Origin: Thozetella sp. PMI_491
Taxonomy: Eukaryota; Ascomycota; Sordariomycetes; Chaetosphaeriales; Chaetosphaeriaceae
Direction of reading: 5' to 3'
NCBI GenBank assembly: GCA_021432635.1
Contig: MU270096.1
Coordinates: 147,367 to 211,366, forward strand
DNA: 64,000 nt
Each line of letters starts with the position of its first letter. Position 1 is the first letter of the stretch. The position numbers and the translations under genes are program-made. The notes beneath the pieces are model-generated. The model was not told the DNA's origin, searched no databases, and was given only the letters and a program-made list of their open reading frames with translations. Of the stretch, positions 40,576 through 50,533 are shown in pieces.

Positions 40576-42052
40576 ATGGGGCTACTACCTAGGCTAAGGC
40601 TTCGGTCTTTGGGGCTGTCTATCCTTTTATTTCTCTCAGTGACCTCTCAGAATATTGATTTAAAGTGTCCCTGGGATCCAATTGCATTGTTTCGACGGAC
40701 CACATGCGATGGGCCAGTGGACGACGAATCTCAGATTCCAGCAAACTACCCTTGGGATTATGCTCCCTTCTGTCGAGTCCTCGCATCTGTAGGGAGTGAT
40801 GAGAAGCAGTGCGTCTACTCGATGTCAGCTTTTAATGACAACAGCGGCATTAGCATCATCGCCCCTCCGGACATCGCGGCAAGCCTAGTCGATGCTGTTC
40901 AGCGCCCAACAGCGGCGTGGAACGCCCGCCATCATATCGCCCGGAACGGTGAGCCGCCGAGCCCGAGATCGGGTGAGGCCAGGCTGCCGTATGTGGTCAA
41001 GCACGTACCTGGTAAAGGTACTGGGGTTGTAGCGACGCGCAAGATCGAGCAGTTCGAGGTGCTGATGATGGGGTTCCCGGCCATGATTGTTGACAACGCT
41101 TTCTTCCCATCCATGGACAGCGACGAAGGTCTCGATGAAGGCACACGCTTGTTCCAGAAGGCTTTGGACCAGCTCTCAGACCAGCCGAGATTTACGTCGC
41201 TCGCAGTCAGCCGAGGAGGCGATGTCCACATCGTAGAAGATGTGATTCGGACCAACGCATTTGGGACGTGGATCAACGGCAAAGGGTTCAAGGGGCTCTA
41301 CCCAGAGATCGCAGTAAGTCTTGCTCTTTGAATCGCATGTTGCACATGGGGGACAGCATAACTGATACACGACAGCGAATGAACCATGATTGCGGTGCAA
41401 AGTAAGAAAGACCGGGCGCGTTTGCGTGAAGTTGCTGAGCCGTACTGACCTCGCCAGCGCCTATCCTCGATTCACGAGAAAGGATTTGGCCATGGAAGTT
41501 AGAGCTACGAGAGACATCCAACCCGGAGAAGAAATAACCATCAGCTGTAGGACGACTCTGCCCCGTCCCAAGAGGCAATCTCAGTTCTAACCGCCGCTAG
41601 ACATTGGGCTGGGGATGCCCACTAAGTATCGGACGGAAGCGCTGGAGAACTGGGGCTTCAACTGCACCTGTGCAAAGTGCACAGCGGCGCCGGACGAGAA
41701 GGCGAAATCGGACGCTAGACTATTTGAGCTGGTCCGTCTGAACCAGATGCTGAGCAAAAGAGACGCAGACTACGAATACGCTCAGGTCGTTGAGCTCACG
41801 CGGCGGTTTGTCGACATCGTCCAGGAAGAGAACCTCTTCGCCAAGGTCGGGGAATATTATCAGACGTTCATGACCTTGTTCTACTTCTACGGAGACATTG
41901 AATCGGCCATCAAGTACGGCAGGACCGCGTTGCGGTACGCCGAGATGTTTACGGATCCAGAGGGCGGGTTCTGTGGCGGCATCCGACTTGATCTCGAGTT
42001 GCTCGAAGAACAATGGGAGTCGGAGGAAGGACGGGCGGATGAGGCACCTTAG
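40576..42052 (+). CDS. SET-domain protein with an N-terminal signal peptide
   Basis: Exons 40576-41313, 41376-41401, 41458-41546 and 41601-42052 encode 434 residues. SET domains transfer methyl groups from SAM to lysine. The start of the domain is KHVPGKGTGVVATRKIEQFEV. The SAM- and substrate-site motif RMNHDCGANAYPRF is rebuilt across the 26-nt second exon, followed by RDIQPGEEITISYIG and the post-SET-like WGFNCTCAKC. A helical C-terminus follows (QTFMTLFYFYGDIESAIKYG). Unusually, the N-terminus (LGLSILLFLSVTSQ) looks like a signal peptide, and the segment after it is Cys-containing. Fungi have a group of such predicted secretory SET proteins of unknown role. No histone target should be assumed. 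Confidence 0.85.
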
Positions 42053-42556
42053 AAATATAGTTTTGGCCCCCGACGGGAGGCTCTGCGCGAGATGGGTAAG
42101 GTAAGCTCTCTCGGCTGCACGGATCTAAAAGGGGGCCTGCAACGCGCGGGGTCAATGTCTGAGCAGGCGGGCTGGTAGGAGAATAGGAAAAATAATGTCT
42201 CGAGAAGGGTTGGGGTTAGCGCGGGTAGGTAGGGAGTCTGGGCTTGGTCGATCGGTCGAGTGATACAAGAATCAAGAAGGAGCGACCGATGCAGCTAGGA
42301 ATATAGGGCGCCAAGTGATGTGTAAGCAGCTTCTCCACTCGTCTCCACCCCATAACTGGGGCAGAGGCTGGGTGTGAACCACCCCGAGGAGCTGCAGTCT
42401 ACGCCGCCCTCGCGATCTCCTTCCTTCCTTAAGTTCTCTCCATTCCGTCTCGGTTTCAGGGAAGCCAAAAGCGGTAGCTACGTCCCCGCCCGCCCCAAAG
42501 AATACCCAGAGTGGACCTGTGGCCCCGGCTGGTTCTTCTGTGACCGGCCTCAATCG
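42053..42556. other. Intergenic region / leader of the Zn2Cys6 gene
   Basis: No separate gene. From 42374 the frame of the transcription factor is open upstream of its ATG but begins with GTG, so it is treated as leader. Confidence 0.5.
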
Positions 42557-44394
42557 ATGAAGCCCGGGCAGGGCTGCTGGACTTGCAAAGGTCAGAACAA
42601 CCATCAGCACTTACTCATCCCCTGCACCCCCTTCCCCCCTTCGGTCACTCGCCTGCGAGAGATAGGGGTGGGTTCGCCATACATGCATATATATAAAAAA
42701 AATAAGCGCCTGCTCGCAGGCTCCCGCGGGGCCGGCCGAGCAGTCGGAGCTAATGGTGCAGCAGGCCGCAAGATCGGCTGCGATCGACAACTCCCGGAGT
42801 GTGGTAATTGTATCCGCACCGGACGCAAATGCCAAGGCTACGAGGTTCGTCTCGCCTGGCCCGACAAGCATGACGGCCGACGGAAGACGCAGGAGCTCTC
42901 CCTCGACGACGTGTTCCTCCTGCCTTTGCGCCAGGCCGCCGGGGGGGCGTCGAGATGGCAATTTCTCAACATGAACGTCGGCGACATGACCACCACCATC
43001 CCCACTCTCCCCACCCCCGACCTCCAATCTCTCGTCCGCTGCCCCCGGAACCCGTCGTGGTGGCCCGACCTAGAAGGGGAGCCGGGTCTCTTGCTGGACT
43101 ACTGTTAGCATGCCTCCCGCCCTTCCTCTCCCCCCCTCTTCCCCGGCGCCTGCTGGGGTGCGGTGCTGATGGCTTCGCAGATGAGAACAAGATCGCTCGT
43201 ATGATCTCGACCATCGACGCGAGAAATGGCTTCCGGATGGAGCTCCTGCCCTGGGCGCTGTCCCAGGCCGGCCACTCGTTCGCGGCTCTGAGGAACGCGA
43301 TCCTCGCCGTCGCAGCGCTCCACAAATTCGGCCCAGACGCCGCCATGCCCTTCAAATCCAAGGCTCTCAGTTCGTTGGCGCAATCGTTCGCCGCTGACGA
43401 GGGAACACCTGGCAGTGGGGCCGCCCAGGCACAGCTGGGCGCCTCTATGATGCTCTGCGTATATAGTGTAGGTCCACCACGCCCCACTATGCGATGATGC
43501 AGTGATGATGCAACGGCATTGGCTAATCCGCGAAGGTCTTTGACGAGACGGACGGAACGTGGCATCTCCATCTGAACGGCGCCAAAGGAATCCTCGGACG
43601 AAATGGCACAACGTCGTCATTCCTTTGGACCTGGTTCCTCTACCACGAGGTCCTTGGCGCCTTCAGCCGGCCTTACATGGAAAGCTCCCGAGGCAAACCG
43701 CCAACCATTGACCCTGACCAGGAAGAACTCGGCCTGGAAGCTCAGCTGGTGAGGCAACCCCAAGCACCAGCCCCGCAGTCCGTCTAGCTTACCTGCCGCT
43801 CGCTCGTAGATTATAGGGTCTCTTGGCTGCTCTCTAGAAGTACTGCACCTTATCGGCCTCACAAACACCATTCGGAACACCGAACCCAAGCCGGCTGACC
43901 ACCTAGAGAGATGTCTCAACTTGGAGCGGAGGCTACTTAACCTCAAGCAGCATATCCCGTGTGACGAAGAAGATAAGCTGCCGTACACGCCAGCCCAGCA
44001 TGCCAAAATCCTGCAGACAGCCGATCTCTACCGCATGGCCGCGCTGCTCTATCTTCGTCGCGTGTCTCCGGCCCCGGTGCCAGGCGAGCCAGATCCGCTC
44101 CCGAAGTATGTAGTAGATGCATTCGCGGTCTTGCAGAGCCTAGAATCCTGGACAAGCCCATGGCCGCTGTTTGTGCTGGCGTGCGAGGCCGAGACGGACG
44201 AGCAGAGGATGGCGATCCTGGCCGCCCTGAGTGACATGGATGAGAGGCGCGGTATCGGCAACGTCTTCGTCTTGCGTAACATCATCGAGTCGGTATGGAA
44301 GCAGAAAGACCTGAATGCCGATACTGGACAGCCGTGGGTCTTTAAGTGGTGGGATCCGAATATGGTGGATTCGACGACGCCATGGTTTATTTGA
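42557..44394 (+). CDS. Zn2Cys6 transcription factor with a fungal-specific regulatory domain
   Basis: Exons 42557-42590, 42765-43103, 43181-43467, 43536-43748 and 43810-44394 encode 485 residues. The binuclear zinc cluster is at the very N-terminus: Cys7, Cys10, then GRKIGCDRQLPECGNCIRTGRKC, giving six cysteines with family spacing. The first intron (GTCAGA...GCAG) splits the cluster after CWTCK, a common place. The rest is the helical fungal_trans_2-type domain (FRMELLPWALSQAGHSF, ALRNAILAVAALHKFG, GTWHLHLNGAKGIL, LYRMAALLYLRRV). Such factors bind CGG-containing sites and often act on nearby genes. Its targets are unknown. The neighbours (a SET protein and an SDR) do not form an obvious pathway. 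Confidence 0.9.
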
Positions 44395-45589
44395 GTGGTC
44401 TCCCCTTCCCCCTTCCTTTTTCCCTTCCCCTTTTTTCTTTTTTCCCTTGGCTGTTCCTGTACCAAGATACCCAGACTGTTGGTTTCTATGGAAGGTTTTA
44501 ACTTGGTGTATAAGGAACGGGTGCGATATCGTGGTTTCTGGGTGGGTCCATATTGTATTATGCTCTGAGAGCATTCTAATCTCATTGTTAGATGAAGGAG
44601 CCAAGGGAATATTTCATGGTGCCGGCCGGGTGTATACGCTAGATTTTTATTTTCTAGGTTACGGAGGTACTTTGGTGGAAAAAATTACGAGCTGCACATT
44701 TTTCGTCTTGATCTGGCGAGCCTTCCTCAGTGCTCTGCTGTTAGGCTCTTCTAGAAGAGCAGCTGCACTATTGTGCGGGCCGTCCATGGAGTTAACGGCC
44801 AAGCTGCCAAGATAAAGGAGACAATCACAACGCATACATACATAGAGGGATACTTGGCGACTTCGAATGCAGATCTTGAGGGGTAGGCCGGGAAGGAAGT
44901 GCCGCACTTATACCTTACCTATACTGCACTAGGGGTTGCCAGAGCCGCATGGATATTCGTTGCTACGCTGGCACACGGACAAATAGAGTGGCGCTCGGCA
45001 TTTATGTGAACCTTCTCTGCTGGGAGGATATCGCCGACACATTGCTCGCCCGCGTCGCCTGCTTCGGCCGCCTACTTAGCGAGCGACACACACTTGGCAG
45101 TTTTCCTGTCCAAGTATGCACGCGGACAGGGCGGGCCTGAGCTATGGAAAGGCATTACGCGACCGTATGGGGTCTTTTCGACCATGACTACGTACGTACG
45201 TGCCCAGACTACGCCGCACCCGGGCTTGCCAAATCCCGATCACGGAGTTGTGAGTTTGGGCCGGCGGTCCACTGTCATCATCTGATCGTACTCCATCGCC
45301 CAAACGCCGCACCAAACATGCCCCAGAAGAGCAGCCTGTACACATCCAATTAGTCGGGGTGCCCCTGGGTTGACGCCACTAGTCTGGGCACCCCGCATCG
45401 GGGCCAGCCATGGTTGGGGCGCCGCCCCGCAAGGAGGGGGGGAAGGGATGGCCGCGACTCGCGGCCCATGTCGTGGGGAGCTCGTGTCGAGTAAGTGGTC
45501 TTTATGTGACGTTGGACGAGTATTTCCCTTCGGTCTCCTCCTTTCTCCCCTTTAAGTTTTTTCTTCTTACTTCAAGCGTAGTGCAGGAC
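44395..45589. other. Intergenic region, no gene seen
   Basis: It starts with a C/T-rich 3' UTR and ends with the promoter of the SDR. A GTAAGT at 45490 followed by GCGTAG or TGCAG near 45580 could be a 5' UTR intron of that gene. Confidence 0.5.
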
Positions 45590-46570
45590 ATGATGGCCGC
45601 TGAACGTACCAACATCATCATCACCGGAGCTGGTGGGCTCATCGGCCCCGCCCTGGCGGCCCGTCTCCTTAATGAGCCCCAGTACCACCTCGTCCTCACG
45701 GACATTGTGGATCCGATCGTGCCGAAAGGCGTCAAGTATCCAGATCATGTCAAGTGCCTAAAGGGAGACATTACCGAGCCTTCGTTCGTTTCCACCCTTG
45801 TCGAGGCGGCCCAGCCCCTTGGTGCCATCTTCATCTTCCACGGCATCATGTCGGCCGGCTCCGAGGCCAACTATGATCTGTCGGTTAAGGTGAACGTCGA
45901 GAGCGTACGCCTTCTGGTAGAGCACCTGCGGAAGACCAACCCCGGCGTGCGGGTCATCTATTCGTCCTCGCAGGCCGTCTACGGACAGCCGCTGCCGGCG
46001 AAGGTCACCGACAACGTCACGCCGACCCCAGAGGGAACGTACGGCGCGCACAAGCTGACGTCGGAGATTTACATAAACGAGATGAACCGGCGCGGCTTCA
46101 TTGACGCTTTTATCCTGCGGTTCCCCACGGTAGTGGTCCGCCCGGGCAAGCCCTCGCCCGCCGCCAGCGCGTTCCTGTCGGGCATGATTCGGGAGCCGAT
46201 GAACGGGCAGGAGTGCGTGATCCCCCTGGTGGATCGATCGTTCCGGTCTTTCATCTGCGCGCCCAGCACCATGACGGAGAACCTCGTGCGGGTGCTGCAC
46301 CTGGACGGCAAGGTCCTGCCGCCTCACATCCGGCACATCAACTTCCCGGGGTTATCCGCATCGACGCAGGAGCTCATGGATGGGCTGGCCAAGTACGGCG
46401 GAGAGGACAAGCTGAAGTTCCTCAAAGAGGAGACGAACCCAGCGCACGAGAGGATACTGCGAAGCTGGCCCCAGGACTTTGACAACAGCACGGCAGTGAG
46501 ACTCGGTTTGAAGGTGGACACCAAGGCTGAGGATTTGGTGAAGGAGTATGTCGATAGCCTAAAACAGTAG
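45590..46570 (+). CDS. NAD-dependent epimerase/dehydratase, D-erythronate dehydrogenase (DenD)-like
   Basis: A single-exon gene of 326 residues of the extended SDR class. DenD-type enzymes oxidise D-erythronate (and related tetronates) with NAD in four-carbon sugar-acid breakdown. The NAD-binding Gly motif TGAGGLIG is at residues 12-19, and the acidic LTDIVDP follows strand 2. The active site has Ser in VIYSSSQAVYG and the Tyr151/Lys155 pair in TYGAHKLTSE. The segment RFPTVVVRPGKPSPAASAFLSGMIREP is characteristic of this subgroup. An ATG 180 bases upstream is in frame, but the added residues look like leader, so the start is put at the first of two adjacent Met codons. The substrate is inferred from family likeness only. 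Confidence 0.88.
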   Translation: MMAAERTNIIITGAGGLIGPALAARLLNEPQYHLVLTDIVDPIVPKGVKYPDHVKCLKGDITEPSFVSTLVEAAQPLGAIFIFHGIMSAGSEANYDLSVKVNVESVRLLVEHLRKTNPGVRVIYSSSQAVYGQPLPAKVTDNVTPTPEGTYGAHKLTSEIYINEMNRRGFIDAFILRFPTVVVRPGKPSPAASAFLSGMIREPMNGQECVIPLVDRSFRSFICAPSTMTENLVRVLHLDGKVLPPHIRHINFPGLSASTQELMDGLAKYGGEDKLKFLKEETNPAHERILRSWPQDFDNSTAVRLGLKVDTKAEDLVKEYVDSLKQ

Positions 46571-47585
46571 AATATTACCAGTCGCCGAGCTCGGCAGCAT
46601 GAACTTGCTATCCCATCGCTCGGCCTCCTTATCTGTTCACCGTCGCAGCTCGGACCACCTCCATCTCCGAGAAGGCCGTCAAGATGCAGAGCGCTCCCGC
46701 TCCCGAGTGGTCAAGACGTTGGCGCACGGCGCTCCTGGCCCTTAATGGCTCAGGCAGGGGTCGTGCGGCAAATATCATCGGTAATGAGACGAGCGGTGCA
46801 CGGCGCAGGAGCAACGTAACTTGGCCTCTCTGGCCCGCGCATACCAGCCTGACTGGTCGCAGCGCTCTTCGCTAAAGGTAAACTCCGCCCCCTCCACCCG
46901 ATCCGAGGCAGGAGGGGAAGTGGGCGAAGTGGGCGTGGTGTGGTATAAGAAACTGGGGACCCCGACTTCCGGGCCGGGCGGAGGGACGTCTGTCCGTAAT
47001 AGATGCATTACATCATTCGCATAGATATTGCTATGGTTTGCGATATGTAGCCGCATCTCATATGCAGCCCGCTCTGCTTGGCTGGGCAATTAGACCGAGG
47101 CGGTGTGGGATTGGGCGGCGGAGAAAGCTTGCGGCGTCCGCTGTTGGGGACCTGCATGGCTATCCGGGAGCGCGGCACCCCAGACTCGGCTAGGACGGTT
47201 TATTGAGTTATGCTCAACCGCCACGGAGAGATTGCCAAGCCGGGTGCATCTTCATCACGCCCTTTACCCAGGTCAACAAAACCAGGACGGATTTTGGCAA
47301 ATAAAGGCACACTCCAAATTTGGCATCCGAGACGCGTGTACCAGCTTGGCCAGTTGAGGTGGTATCAAGATCAGTTCGCCAATGGCCGTGTAAGTCGATG
47401 TGCAGCGATGGCCGTGAGGTGGAAACCCGGTCTAAGCGCTATAGAACGATAGAGCTGGATACTTAGTACTTAAGGGGAGGAGCCGCAAAGCACACCATCC
47501 GGGGCAGCATAGCACACAATCCGGGGTGCTGCACCAGCTGGCCAAAGAGACAGGACGTGCACGAACCTGCATAAGATCCATCAAG
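46571..47585. other. Intergenic region, no gene seen
   Basis: No recognisable gene. The sequence near the end (to 47585) may be leader of the sulfotransferase gene. Confidence 0.55.
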
Positions 47586-48655
47586 ATGGGAAAGCACCTC
47601 GCCAAGGAGCCCAGAGGGCCCACGCTGTACGCTGGGTGCAACAAGTTCTTCCCCGAGATACACATCAGTCTCGACAGCTGGTGGTGGCGATTCCTCGAGA
47701 ACCATGTGTACCGCATGCCCCAAGCTCCCCCTCGCCGGAGGACCAAGCCGATGGAAGTGATCTGTGTCGGGCTCCCCCGATCCGGCACCGAGTCGCTCCA
47801 GCACGCCCTGATGCTTCTTGGGTAGGGGAACACGCGGCGAAAGCAGCACATACACCGAGTCACTGACGCGGCGCAGGTATGACTACACGTACCATGGCTG
47901 GGACATTGTCTACGACAGCGAGTGCCACTCCCCCGGCTGGGTGAGGCTGGCGAGGAAGAAATGGTACGGCGACACAACCGGCGACTGCTCCATCTCGGCG
48001 GCCGAGTTCGACGAAATCCTAGGGCACAGCGTCGCGGTGACGGATGCTGCGGCTAGCGTCTTCGCCGCCGACATGATTGCGGCCTACCCCGACGCCAAGG
48101 TCATCCTCAACACACGGAAGAACGTCGAAGCCTGGCAGCGGAGCCTAGACGACACCCTGATCCACGCCAATGAGAGCTGGGGTTTCTGGATTGCCAGCCT
48201 GCTGGACCGTGAATGCTTCTGGGCATGGCACGTTTACGAACGGTTCCTGTGGCCTCTGCTTTTCCGTGCCCCGGACGGGCAGATGGCGAAGGCCATCCGG
48301 CGGAATGCCAAGTGGGTAGCGCGAGGTTCGTGGTCTCCTCTCCCCCGGCCGGTGGGATGGAGATGTGTAAAATGACTGACGCATAGCAGAACACTGCAAC
48401 ATGATCCGGGGGCTCGTGTCCCGAGAGCGCCTTCTAGAATGGGACATCGAGGAAGGATGGGAGCCTCTGTGCAAGTTCCTCGGAAAGCCAGTCCCGGACA
48501 TCGACTTCCCTCACGCCAATGCTGCCAGCGGCGGCTGGAAGGCCCGGGAAGCCCAGTGCAACAGAAGGTGGGTGGAGAACGCGTTCGTTAAGCTGATCAC
48601 TATGATTGCATTGGTGCTCGGGGGGGTCTTCCTGGCTCGGGTCTGGCTGCCCTAG
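47586..48655 (+). CDS. Sulfotransferase-like P-loop protein with a C-terminal membrane segment
   Basis: Exons 47586-47821, 47877-48325 and 48390-48655 encode 316 residues. The fold is that of the fungal sulfotransferase family (PF17784), which would transfer sulfate from PAPS. The P-loop, GLPRSGTESLQ, binds the phosphosulfate. YDYTYHGWD, VTDAAASVFAADMIAAYP and AKVILNTRKNVEAW (with the 3'-phosphate-binding Arg) follow, then RLLEWDIEEGWEPLCKFLGKPVP. The last 25 residues (LITMIALVLGGVFLARVW) form a membrane anchor. Both introns keep frame. The ATG at 47586 has a good context, but ATG 47715, just before the P-loop region, fits the usual family length better. The acceptor is unknown; many fungal members are uncharacterised. 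Confidence 0.85.
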
Positions 48656-49765
48656 CCGTAGCTGTCACACGGGGGAGAAGGAGCAGTTCACATTGGGACG
48701 AGTAGCATGTGGACGATACCCTAAAGGCAACATCTAGCATAGTCAAGCATAGCGATTTTTTCTCGATTCCAAACATGACCGATCGTGGCTTATAGGTAAC
48801 CAATTTGAGATGGATATTAAGATAAGAAGCGTCAAAGGTGGCTGACTGATGAGTGGTGAGGGGAGAGGCTCTTGGGACGAAAGGCCTTAGGACCGTCGCT
48901 AACGGGCGCGTCAGTAACTAGGCCGCCAGGTTCTCCGCACGGGCCGGACAGATACAAGGTGGCGTCTTCCGTGCGAGCTAAAGGCATGGGAGCTGCCCGT
49001 CCTCTCGCTTTCTATTGTATTCCCGTAGGCTAAACTCGGCGGAGTCAGTTCTTTGGTGCACGGGCGGGAGAGTCGGCCACGGACACAACGGTGCGGACGT
49101 CATCGTCTTCAATAAGAGGCGGTCCCGCTGGGTGCCAAGCCATATAAATGAGCATGCGTCGCTACCGGCGGCTTGCAGGACCGTCGTTTGGCTGTAGAGA
49201 ACCAGCAACCGAGACCACGGCGCAGGGAGTCCACCGCCCGGGGCGACGACTTTGCGCAGGATGATTCGTGCGATATTTCCGAAGGGGACCCGGTTCCGGG
49301 GCCGGCGACCGGGGTGCATGTGGACGCAACCCCCCGGCCGTACCATCAACTTCAAACGCCCACGCCAAAGGGTTGACTCGCTGCAAGAGGCTACCCTTTA
49401 ACTAGTCCAATCTAGAACCATAAAATGGTTTCCCTTGGTCCTGCTCGAAACATTCCACCTGTCAGCGCAGAATCGATCGAGATATTCCGCTTCGAGAATA
49501 GGCCCCCTCAGAGTGGTGGATATTGTGCACTGGGGCTGTGGAATGTCACTTAGAGTTTCCCCTGACGGGATATTCCTAGCAGCGGCGACATTCGGACAAC
49601 AATGCATGACGAGAAGATGGGACGATATAAGGTGCGGCCGCTGCCCGCCATCCCTGGTGGCAATCCCTCTTGGCTCCTGAGATCTCCAGCCAGCTTGGCC
49701 CGACTTCCCAACTCGTTTGCGACGATACCCGCGTGCCATAGTCACTCTTTCTCTCCGCCTCCAAC
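48656..49765. other. Intergenic region, no gene seen
   Basis: No domain-bearing frame. The last 60 bases are the C-rich leader of the GH131 gene. Confidence 0.55.
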
Positions 49766-50533
49766 ATGAAGGCCCATCTTCTGTCGGTCCTGGCGGCACC
49801 CATCGCGTCCGTCTCGGCGGGGAGCATCGTCTGGGACGGCCGCTTCAACGACCTGTCGACGTCTGCCGACCTGAACAACTGGTCGTGGTCCAACCAGGTG
49901 GGGCCTTACCAGTACTACATCCATGGAAACTCCAACGTCACCGCGTACGTGAACCTCGCGACGGCGTTCAAGAACCCGGCCGACTCGGGCTCTAAGCAAG
50001 GCGCCAAGATCACACTGGACAGCACAGCCTACTGGAACGGCCAGAACATGCGCCGGACCGAGCTCATCCCGCAAACCTCGGCGGCCGTCAACAAGGGCAA
50101 GCGCTTCTACCACTTTTCCCTGATGCGCTCCGACACCAACGCGCCCTCGGCGGCGCGCGAGCACCAGATCGGCTTCTTCGAGAGCCACTTCACCGAGCTC
50201 AAGTACGGCGCCAGCGACGGCCTGCTCCACTGGAACGCCGGGGGCACCTCGCGGTGGAGCACCTCGTGGGCGGCGGGCGTGTGGCACAACGTAGCGTACG
50301 AGATCGACTTCGACGCCAACACGGTGGGCTTCTGGCATTCAACCGGCGGCGACGCCCTGACCCAGACTGTCGCCCCGGTGAGCGCCAGCGTGAGCAGCAA
50401 CGGGGCGGATTGGCACGTCGGCGTGCTGGAGCTGCCGAACGGATCGGCGGACACCAACGAAGACCTCTTCTGGTCGGGTGTGTACATAGAGAGTGGAAGC
50501 ATCACCACCTCTGTCTCTGGGCCGAGCTCGTAA
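49766..50533 (+). CDS. Secreted glycoside hydrolase family 131 beta-glucanase
   Basis: A single-exon gene of 255 residues. GH131 enzymes, first described in Podospora anserina, are broad exo/endo-beta-glucanases acting on beta-1,3/1,6 and beta-1,4 glucans. The signal peptide is residues 1-18 (LLSVLAAPIASVSA). The mature protein opens with SIVWDGRFNDLSTSADLN and WSWSNQVGPYQYYIHG, then shows NGQNMRRTELIPQT with the conserved Glu, REHQIGFFESHFTELKYG and WHNVAYEIDFDANTVGFWHS. It ends soon after GVYIESG, and no cellulose-binding module follows, unlike some relatives. The PL20 glucuronan lyases share a similar fold, but these motifs fit GH131 better. Confidence 0.88.
   Translation: MKAHLLSVLAAPIASVSAGSIVWDGRFNDLSTSADLNNWSWSNQVGPYQYYIHGNSNVTAYVNLATAFKNPADSGSKQGAKITLDSTAYWNGQNMRRTELIPQTSAAVNKGKRFYHFSLMRSDTNAPSAAREHQIGFFESHFTELKYGASDGLLHWNAGGTSRWSTSWAAGVWHNVAYEIDFDANTVGFWHSTGGDALTQTVAPVSASVSSNGADWHVGVLELPNGSADTNEDLFWSGVYIESGSITTSVSGPSS

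Noticed and set aside
45410-45589. In-frame N-terminal extension of the SDR
   Set aside because: The extra 60 residues have no fold features and include T/C-rich leader sequence; the NAD-binding strand begins right after Met at 45590.
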